From Bacteroidota bacterium (GTDB lineage: Bacteria > Bacteroidota > Bacteroidia > Cytophagales > Cytophagaceae): a stretch of 6,360 bases of DNA. Position 1 is the stretch's first letter; the number at the start of each line of letters is the position of its first letter. The notes under the pieces are model-generated. The model was not told where the DNA came from. It made no database searches and worked only from the letters and a program-made list of their open reading frames with translations. A program made the position numbers and the translations under genes. Where the stretch lies: the NCBI GenBank assembly GCA_023391415.1, contig JAEWAY010000026.1, positions 1 through 6,360 of the forward strand, written 5' to 3'. Shown piece by piece: positions 1 to 4,636 of the stretch.

Positions 1-495
1 CCAGGTGTCGCCGCCGGCCTTCACCATCGCGCCACCGGTACCCTGCGCAACGGCGTAGGTGTCGTAGGTCCAGTGGATGGTGTTGGGGCTGCAGGCCTTG
101 CCCGTGAGATCGGAGGTGCCTGCGCCAGAATTGATAAAGATCTTGTTCTTTTCCTTGGTGATCTGGCTGACCGCGAGAGCAGCTGACGAGGTCGGCACGT
201 CGAGGATCAGGTCGACGCCGTCCTGGTCATACCACTGCCGGGCGATGGTCGAGCCGACATCGGGCTTGTTCTGGTGGTCGGCCGAGACGATCTCGACCTT
301 GAGCCCCTTCTCGGCAGCCTTGAAGTCCTCCACCGCCATGCGCGCGGCGATGACCGAGCCTTCACCGGAAAGGTCGGCATAGACGCCCGAACGGTCGTTG
401 AGCACGCCGGCCTTGACCGAGATCTGCTGGGCCAGCGCTGGGCTCGCCATCAGGGCCGCTAGCGCGGTCGTGGCTAGAATAGTTTTCAGATTCAT
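1..495 (-). CDS. LIV-type ABC transporter periplasmic substrate-binding protein (N-terminal part; C-terminus beyond left edge)
   Basis: This is the ligand-capturing periplasmic subunit of a branched-chain amino acid (HAAT/LIV) type ABC importer. Members of this family bind amino acids, aromatic acids, amides or other small carboxylates. The frame is open from ATG at 495 to the window edge, giving 165 residues. It begins with a typical Sec signal peptide: Lys-4, a hydrophobic stretch to about residue 20, and a signal-peptidase site after ALA (residues 20-22) before QQ. The mature start, roughly IS-VKAGVLNDRSGVYADL, matches the first beta strand and ligand loop of the Peripla_BP_6 fold. A conserved-looking Asp-Val-Pro-Thr-Ser-Ser segment follows near residues 99-104. 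A strong GAGGGAG ribosome site lies six bases upstream. It follows livF by 65 bases on the same strand, so it probably serves the LivG/LivF ATPases. The ligand cannot be deduced, and the C-terminal lobe is missing from view. Confidence 0.9.
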   Translation of the reverse strand, partial: MNLKTILATTALAALMASPALAQQISVKAGVLNDRSGVYADLSGEGSVIAARMAVEDFKAAEKGLKVEIVSADHQNKPDVGSTIARQWYDQDGVDLILDVPTSSAALAVSQITKEKNKIFINSGAGTSDLTGKACSPNTIHWTYDTYAVAQGTGGAMVKAGGDTW

Positions 496-501
496 AATCT
501 T

Positions 502-508
502 CTCCCTC
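502..508 (-). promoter_or_regulatory. Ribosome binding site of the substrate-binding protein gene
   Basis: On the minus strand GAGGGAG is followed by six bases and then ATG at 495. It is strong and well spaced, and it supports the start chosen for the binding protein, consistent with the signal peptide beginning there. Confidence 0.75.
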
Positions 509-512
509 TATG

Positions 513-532
513 AGCGCCGGATATCCGGAGCT
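513..532. repeat. Palindrome in the livF to binding-protein gap
   Basis: CCGGATATCCGG (517-528) is a perfect 12-bp palindrome. With one mismatched pair it extends to AGC...GCT, so 18 of 20 bases are symmetric. It lies between the livF stop and the ribosome site of the binding-protein gene. It could be a DNA-binding site, or a short hairpin separating expression of the abundant binding protein from the ATPases. There is no T-tract, so it is not a classical terminator. Function is unknown. Confidence 0.4.
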
Positions 533-560
533 TTCTTTGAGATTTGTCCCGACCGCTGCT

Positions 561-1307
561 TCAAACTCCGAGATATCGCTGCAGCTTGTCGATGTTTGCG
601 TCGAGCTCGGGGTTGGGGATCATGTCGATCACCTTGCCCTGCTCGACGACGTAGTGCCGGTCGGCGACCGTCTGGGCGAAACGGAAGTTCTGCTCGACCA
701 GGATGACGGTGAAGCCGTCCTGCTTCAGCTTGGCGATGGTACGGCCGATCTGCTCGATGATCACGGGGGCGAGGCCCTCGGTCGGCTCGTCGAGCAGGAG
801 CAGATGCGCGCCGGTACGCAGGATGCGCCCCATCGCCAGCATCTGCTGCTCGCCGCCGGAGAGCTTGGTGCCCTGGCTCCTGAGCCGCTCCTTGATGTTG
901 GGGAAGAGCGTGAAGATCGCCTCCAGCGAGAGCCCGCCGGGCCGGACCTGCGGCGGCAGCATCAAATTCTCCTCGACCGAGAGCGAGGAATAGATGCCGC
1001 GTTCCTCCGGCACGAAGCCGATGCCGAGCCGGGCGATGGCGCGCGAGGGCAGCGAGATCGTCTCCTTGCCCTCCATCACGACCGAGCCCTTGCGCTTGCC
1101 GATCACGCCCATGATCGACTTCAGCGTCGTGGTCTTGCCGGCGCCGTTCCTGCCCAACAGCGTCACCACCTCGCCGGGGGCGACGTCGAAATCGATGCCG
1201 TGCAGCACATGGCTCTCGCCGTACCAGGCTTCGAGCCCGCGCACCTTCAGCAGCGGGGCGGCACCGGCGGCGGTCGCGCCCGTCTTCACAGCCTCAGTGA
1301 TGGCCAT
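561..1307 (-). CDS. livF: LIV-type ABC transporter ATP-binding protein LivF
   Basis: One of the two cytoplasmic ATPases that power a branched-chain amino acid type importer; it forms a heterodimer with LivG on the LivH/LivM permeases. The protein has 248 residues. An 18-residue Ala-rich extension precedes the usual LivF start (LLKVRGLEAWYG). Walker A is GRNGAGKT (52-59). The Q-loop position reads VPEERG (99-104) with Glu instead of Gln. The ABC signature LSGGEQQ is at 149-155. Walker B LLLLDE ends with catalytic Glu-174, and the switch position reads VEQN (204-207), Gln replacing His. The Glu and Gln replacements are normal for LivF and separate it from LivG. The gene starts inside the end of livG (14-base overlap), with GGGAGG five bases before ATG, so the two are probably translationally coupled. 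It is complete and of normal length. The transported compound cannot be read from the ATPase. Confidence 0.95.
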   Translation of the reverse strand: MAITEAVKTGATAAGAAPLLKVRGLEAWYGESHVLHGIDFDVAPGEVVTLLGRNGAGKTTTLKSIMGVIGKRKGSVVMEGKETISLPSRAIARLGIGFVPEERGIYSSLSVEENLMLPPQVRPGGLSLEAIFTLFPNIKERLRSQGTKLSGGEQQMLAMGRILRTGAHLLLLDEPTEGLAPVIIEQIGRTIAKLKQDGFTVILVEQNFRFAQTVADRHYVVEQGKVIDMIPNPELDANIDKLQRYLGV

Positions 1308-2064
1308 GGCCGCCTCCCGAGCCGATATAGGCTTCGACCACGCGCGGATTCTTTGAGACGGTGGCGTAGTCGCCCTCCGCCAGTACCTGCCCGCGCGCCA
1401 GCACCGTGATGCGGTCGGACAGCGAGGCGACGACCGAGAGATTATGCTCGACCATCAGAATGGTGCGGTTGGCCGAGATCTTGCGGATCAGCGCCACGAT
1501 GCGATCGACGTCCTCGTGGCCCATCCCGGCCATCGGCTCGTCGAGCAGCAGCATCTCGGGATCGAGCGCCAGCGTCGTCGCGATCTCCAGCGCCCGCTTG
1601 CGGCCATAGGAAAGCTCGCCGGCGGTGAGGCCGAGGAAGGGCGTCAGGCCGACGGCCTCGACCAGGGCCCGGGCCTCGTCGTCGAGCGTCTTCAGCACCC
1701 GCTCGGAGCGCCAGAAATCGAAGGAATCGCCGCGCTTGCGCCGTTGCAGGGCGATGCGGACATTGGTCAGCACCGAAAGCTGCGGGAACACCGCCGAGAT
1801 CTGGAAAGAGCGCACCAGCCCGAGCCGTGCGATCTCCGCTGGCTTCTCGCGGGTGATGTCGCGCCCGTTATAGGTGATCGTGCCGCGCGTCGGGCTGAGG
1901 AACTTGGTCAGCAGGTTGAAGCAGGTCGTCTTGCCTGCCCCGTTCGGGCCAATCAAAGCATGAATGCTTCCGCGGCGGACATTCAGGTCCACCCCGTTTA
2001 CAGCGGTAAAGCCGGCAAATTCCTTGGTAAGACCTGATGTCGAAAGAATGGAGCTCGTGGTCAT
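1294..2064 (-). CDS. livG: LIV-type ABC transporter ATP-binding protein LivG
   Basis: Second ATPase of the LIV-type importer and partner of LivF. The protein has 256 residues, the usual size. The start MTTSSILSTSGLTKEFAGF matches the family's N-terminus. Walker A is GPNGAGKT (39-46), Q-loop Gln-88 lies in VRSFQIS, and the LivG-style signature LSYGRKR is at 151-157. Walker B MLLLDE is at 171-176 with catalytic Glu-176, and switch His-207 lies in MVEHN. After the signature the segment MAGMGHEDV is typical of LivG. The C-terminus ends GGGHGHH, a short His/Gly tail lying in the region just before and within the livF overlap. No strong ribosome site precedes ATG at 2064 (only a weak ACGAG), and a strong stem-loop sits 27 bases upstream, so its translation or mRNA stability may be controlled there. 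Base composition (around 70% GC in sampled lines) is distinctly higher than in the upstream gene. Confidence 0.95.
   Translation of the reverse strand: MTTSSILSTSGLTKEFAGFTAVNGVDLNVRRGSIHALIGPNGAGKTTCFNLLTKFLSPTRGTITYNGRDITREKPAEIARLGLVRSFQISAVFPQLSVLTNVRIALQRRKRGDSFDFWRSERVLKTLDDEARALVEAVGLTPFLGLTAGELSYGRKRALEIATTLALDPEMLLLDEPMAGMGHEDVDRIVALIRKISANRTILMVEHNLSVVASLSDRITVLARGQVLAEGDYATVSKNPRVVEAYIGSGGGHGHH
1313..1318 (-). promoter_or_regulatory. Ribosome binding site of livF inside the end of livG
   Basis: GGGAGG on the minus strand, five bases before ATG at 1307, lies within the livG coding sequence. It supports the annotated livF start, including the Ala-rich N-terminal extension, and coupled translation of livG and livF. 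Confidence 0.7.
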
Positions 2065-2091
2065 CGCTCGTACCCGTTAGCCGCTGGAAGC

Positions 2092-2119
2092 CCGCCGCCC
2101 ATGGAAGAAAGGGCGGCGG
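2092..2119 (-). other. Strong GC stem-loop between the GH88-like gene and livG
   Basis: CCGCCGCCC (2092-2100) and GGGCGGCGG (2111-2119) are perfect 9-bp reverse complements around a 10-base loop. The structure lies entirely in the 70-base gap between the stop of the GH88-like gene (2135) and the livG start (2064). No run of T follows on either strand, so it is not a canonical intrinsic terminator. It may act as a partial terminator, attenuator or mRNA-processing/stabilising hairpin that lets the transporter genes be expressed at a level different from the upstream genes. Confidence 0.6.
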
Positions 2120-2134
2120 AGTTGCTCGCTTGGG

Positions 2135-3262
2135 TCAAACAGAGGAGGGAAGATCGCCAGCGAGCGTCGCGACGGTTTCAAATAGAAAATAGTCGCCCCA
2201 AATCAGCTCATTCGAAACGGCTGTCCCGTTTTTCGGGTCAAAACAGCCGTCGGCGAGAATGCCTCTTGAATTCAGGTGCCTTTCGACGAGCGCGCGTGCG
2301 GTTGCTTGTGCCGCATCGCGATAGACTGCGGCCTTGTTCGCGTCGGGATGAATCTGCGACAGCTTGAGAAGCGCGGCTGCAGCGATTGCCGTGCCGGAGG
2401 TATCGCGCTTCGTGTCGGCGGTTACCGGCGCACTGAAATCCCAGTAGGCGACACGGTCTTGGGGGATATTAGCGAGCCACCAGTCGCAGACTTTTTCGGC
2501 GAGTTGGATAAGCGAAGTCTCCGACCGTTCCAGCTGGGCGCTGAGAACGAAACCTAGCATCGCCCAAGCTTGGGCCCGCGTCCAAATGGAGTCGTCAGCG
2601 TAGCCCTTGTGGGTGTACCGGCGGATGATCTTGCCGGTCGTAGTGTCGAAGCTCGCCGACTGGATCACGCCGCCGTCGTCGCGAAGGAAGAGCTCCGCAC
2701 TTCGCCCGGCATGCTTGAGGGCGCGCTGCCTCAGTTCAGCATCCCCGAGACGTTGGGCCGCCCACAACATGACCGGAGCTGCAGGCAAGCCGTCGATATT
2801 GGCCTCTCCGTCGCCGACCGAATGGGCTTCTTCTGCCTCCTTGCCGAGCGGTATCATATTGACGACAGGATCGAACTGCTGCCCGAGGGATTGAGCAGCG
2901 CGCTGTGCCAGTACCGCAGCCCTTTGGTTTCCATGCAAAAGAGCGCCTACGACGGCGCCGTAGTAGAAGAGAAAGCCGCGAAAAACAGTCTTGCTCTCTA
3001 CACGCGACTCGAGTTTCTCAAGCCAATGTTTCGCCGCTTCAAGGTACCGATCATCTCCGGTCACGCTCGCCGCTAGCCACAGTTCGCCGATCCAAAAGCC
3101 GCCTGTCCAGAAGCCATCGGGCGTCGTCACCCATTCGCCTGTTTTCGGGTCGCCAATATGGGGGAATCCGTTGAGGTTTTGGTCGATCGTCGAGGAGACG
3201 CGCTGCAGGATGTTGGTCTGGGCTTGGCGCCAAAACGTGCGATCGGCTTCAAGAGTCGCCAT
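2135..3262 (-). CDS. GH88-type unsaturated glucuronyl hydrolase-like protein, atypical active site
   Basis: Classical GH88 enzymes hydrolyse the unsaturated uronic residue from oligosaccharides made by polysaccharide lyases. This protein has 375 residues, family length, and no signal peptide, so it is probably cytoplasmic. Family landmarks run in order along an alpha/alpha-barrel: WTGGFWIGELWLA (52-64), the acid-Asp segment ANIDGLPAAPVMLWA (154-168, Asp-157), THKGYADDSIWTRAQAWA (217-234), YWDF (273-276), RDTSGTAIAAAALLKL (286-301) and ELIWGDYFLFE (352-362). Oddity: where the Bacillus enzyme has HDIGF, with its second key Asp, this protein reads VFRGF (93-97), so Phe-94 takes the Asp position. 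The activity or substrate may therefore differ. The start is ATG at 3262 after a GGAGG; an in-frame TTG at 3274 would overlap that ribosome site. It lies 45 bases after the CoA-transferase gene. No lyase or uronate-metabolism gene is in view. The family is clear; the exact substrate is unknown. Confidence 0.88.
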   Translation of the reverse strand: MATLEADRTFWRQAQTNILQRVSSTIDQNLNGFPHIGDPKTGEWVTTPDGFWTGGFWIGELWLAASVTGDDRYLEAAKHWLEKLESRVESKTVFRGFLFYYGAVVGALLHGNQRAAVLAQRAAQSLGQQFDPVVNMIPLGKEAEEAHSVGDGEANIDGLPAAPVMLWAAQRLGDAELRQRALKHAGRSAELFLRDDGGVIQSASFDTTTGKIIRRYTHKGYADDSIWTRAQAWAMLGFVLSAQLERSETSLIQLAEKVCDWWLANIPQDRVAYWDFSAPVTADTKRDTSGTAIAAAALLKLSQIHPDANKAAVYRDAAQATARALVERHLNSRGILADGCFDPKNGTAVSNELIWGDYFLFETVATLAGDLPSSV

Positions 3263-3267
3263 GGTTT

Positions 3268-3272
3268 CCTCC
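3268..3272 (-). promoter_or_regulatory. Ribosome binding site fixing the GH88-like start
   Basis: TTTGGAGGAA on the minus strand places GGAGG five bases before ATG at 3262. It decides for this ATG over the in-frame TTG at 3274, which would overlap the ribosome site. The ligase gene uses a nearly identical TTTGGAGGAA ribosome site. Confidence 0.75.
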
Positions 3273-3276
3273 AAAA

Positions 3277-3294
3277 AGACTATCCAACCAGTAT
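3277..3294. promoter_or_regulatory. Degenerate copy of the divergent-region palindrome
   Basis: The 18 bases AGACTATCCAACCAGTAT in the CoA-transferase/GH88-like gap match 12 of 18 positions of the palindrome at 4542-4559. The identity includes an unbroken ACTATCC and the outer GTAT. It may be a second, weaker site for the same regulator. With one half-site well kept and the other mostly lost, chance similarity is a real possibility. Confidence 0.25.
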
Positions 3295-3307
3295 TTATTC
3301 TGGCCGC

Positions 3308-4522
3308 TCAAATGCCTTCGACGACGCCTTGCCGATTCAGCGAGCTGAACGTCTCGTCATCGACCCCGATCTCGCCGAGAATTTCACGGGCGTGCGCGCC
3401 CAGCTCCGCGGGCGGAATCCTGAGCTCGGGAGGGGTGCGCGAAAGCTTGACCGGGTTGCCCGCAAGCGCCACCTCGCCGTAACCCGGAACTGGGACCAAC
3501 CAGACCGTTCCGTTGTTGCGAATCTGCGGAGACTCAGCCGCTTGTTCCAGTGTGTTGATCGGCGAGCACAAGATATCCTGCCCCGACAGCCGCTGAACGC
3601 AGTCAGAGGTCGACAGCTCGGCCACGATTGGCCGGAAGAACTCCTCGATTTCTCCGATGTGTTTGACCTGCAGGTCTCGTGTCGCGAACTTTGGCTGCCC
3701 GCTGAAATCAGGGATATCGAACGCAGCGCACAGACCCTTCAGGGGGTTGTCGCGGAAGAGCGTCAGAACAATGAGCCACCCGTCGGTGGTCTTGAAGCGC
3801 ATCGACTGCTTGACCCAACTCGTGCGCTGGCTGTGCATCGCGATGCTCGACTGCTCCAGCACTTGCGCGGCGAACGCCACATCGAGAAGCGACGTTTCGA
3901 TCTTCTGTCCCCGTCCCGACGAGGATCGTTCGACCAGCGCGGCCAAAATGCCTTGGGTCAGGGACAATGCGGTCATGTAGTCGATGATGGGCGTGTTCGT
4001 GATTTGGGGAACTGCGCCTTCTTCAATCCCGCTCATTGCGAAGCCGCTATAAGACTGCGCCAGCATGTCCTGGCCGGGCATTTTTGCCATCGGCCCCGTG
4101 GCTCCGAAGGCGTAGCCAACGGCATAGATCAGGCGCGGGTTGCGCTTTTCGAGGGCCTCGAACGAGAGTCCGAGACGCTCCATCACTCCGGGGCGGAAGT
4201 TGTGAAGGAGAACGTCTGCACTGTCGATCAACCGAAGAAGCAGATCACGGCCTTCTTCGGATTTGATATCCAGAGCCAGGCTTCGTTTGTTCCGGCAGAG
4301 CGCTGCATAATAGCAACTGGTCCCGCCCTTCTCGTTGGCAACCGGATCGAGCGTCCGAAGAATCTCGCCTGGCGACAGGCGTTCCACTTTGATAACGTCG
4401 GCTCCGAAGTCGCCGAGCATCTGTCCCGCGAGGGGGACCTGCATCACCATGCCGAGCTCGATTACGCGAACTCCCGAGAGGGCACCGCAGGGCGTTTGCG
4501 ATGGCTGGCCGGCTTGCATCAT
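3308..4522 (-). CDS. Class III (CaiB/BaiF family) CoA-transferase
   Basis: Family III CoA-transferases move CoA from a donor acyl-CoA to a free carboxylic acid through an aspartyl-CoA thioester; known substrates include carnitine, oxalate, bile acids and aromatic acids. The protein has 404 residues, full family length. Landmarks are LSGVRVIELG (15-24), DFGADVIKVE (38-47), the CoA-binding-type RNKRSLALDIKSEEG (77-91), NFRPGVMERLGL (108-119), and the catalytic region MPGQDMLAQSYSG (148-160) with nucleophile Asp-152. The start is placed at the ATGATG pair (4522/4519), because the longer frame to 4612 adds 30 residues that do not resemble the family and would overlap the divergent ligase's frame; the ribosome site there (AGACAGG) is weak. 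It is the first gene of the leftward unit and diverges from an acyl-CoA ligase. The specific acid cannot be deduced. Composition is less GC-rich than livG/livF. Confidence 0.92.
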   Translation of the reverse strand: MMQAGQPSQTPCGALSGVRVIELGMVMQVPLAGQMLGDFGADVIKVERLSPGEILRTLDPVANEKGGTSCYYAALCRNKRSLALDIKSEEGRDLLLRLIDSADVLLHNFRPGVMERLGLSFEALEKRNPRLIYAVGYAFGATGPMAKMPGQDMLAQSYSGFAMSGIEEGAVPQITNTPIIDYMTALSLTQGILAALVERSSSGRGQKIETSLLDVAFAAQVLEQSSIAMHSQRTSWVKQSMRFKTTDGWLIVLTLFRDNPLKGLCAAFDIPDFSGQPKFATRDLQVKHIGEIEEFFRPIVAELSTSDCVQRLSGQDILCSPINTLEQAAESPQIRNNGTVWLVPVPGYGEVALAGNPVKLSRTPPELRIPPAELGAHAREILGEIGVDDETFSSLNRQGVVEGI

Positions 4523-4541
4523 CAGGGTGCCTGTCTTAAAG

Positions 4542-4559
4542 ATACTATCCGGATGGTAT
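4542..4559. promoter_or_regulatory. Near-perfect palindrome, candidate operator between divergent genes
   Basis: ATACTATCCGGATGGTAT is an 18-bp inverted repeat with one mismatched pair (8 of 9 pairs). Flanking AA/TT adds two further pairs after one mismatch. It sits in the 114-base gap between the CoA-transferase and ligase starts, the classic place for a regulator controlling both. It overlaps the tentative -10 box of the leftward promoter, a position that would suit repression. The cognate regulator is unknown; the partial gene at the right edge is one candidate. Confidence 0.5.
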
Positions 4560-4581
4560 GTTAGATTTTTTGAGTTTGCAA
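4553..4581 (-). promoter_or_regulatory. Tentative sigma-70 promoter for the leftward CoA-transferase unit
   Basis: On the minus strand TTGCAA (4581-4576) and TACCAT (4558-4553) are separated by exactly 17 bases. Each matches 4 of 6 consensus positions. The predicted start near 4546 would give a leader of about 24 bases before ATG at 4522, which agrees with the chosen CoA-transferase start. The match is weak. I saw no convincing equivalent for the rightward ligase gene. Confidence 0.3.
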
Positions 4582-4626
4582 CCGGTTTGTGGCCGGTGGG
4601 TTGATCGGCCAAAAAGAAGAATGTTT

Positions 4627-4631
4627 GGAGG
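4627..4631 (+). promoter_or_regulatory. Ribosome binding site fixing the acyl-CoA ligase start
   Basis: GGAGG within TTTGGAGGAA, five bases before ATG at 4637. It sets the start at MTGSLL rather than at the upstream in-frame ATG at 4589, which has no comparable site and would add 16 residues unlike the family. Confidence 0.8.
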
Positions 4632-4636
4632 AAGCT

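Noticed and set aside
688..696. LivF switch-loop histidine replaced by glutamine
   Set aside because: VEQN instead of VEHN is the normal state in LivF proteins, so it is not a defect of this copy.
510..1409. 299-codon open frame on the plus strand
   Set aside because: It is antisense to livF and part of livG. The translation is low-complexity (Arg, His, Asp, Leu), and livF shows all ABC ATPase motifs on the other strand.
1444..2037. 197-codon open frame on the plus strand
   Set aside because: It is antisense to livG and shows no domain or ribosome site; it is a shadow of the real gene.
3158..4564. 468-codon open frame on the plus strand
   Set aside because: It lies antisense across the CoA-transferase and the start of the GH88-like gene, both clear family members. 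Its translation is rich in Arg, His and Leu with no recognisable domain, as expected for a GC-rich shadow frame.
4576..4604. Promoter for the rightward ligase gene
   Set aside because: Several TTG-type -35 candidates exist (4570, 4576), but none has a -10-like hexamer at suitable spacing, so no call is made.
4523..4612. Upstream extension of the CoA-transferase to ATG at 4612
   Set aside because: The extra 30 residues do not resemble the family's N-terminus, and they would run through the palindrome and tentative promoter and overlap the upstream part of the ligase frame. The ATGATG pair at 4522 fits better.
4589..4636. Earlier ATG for the acyl-CoA ligase at 4589
   Set aside because: There is no ribosome site before it, whereas ATG at 4637 has GGAGG five bases upstream and gives the usual family N-terminus.
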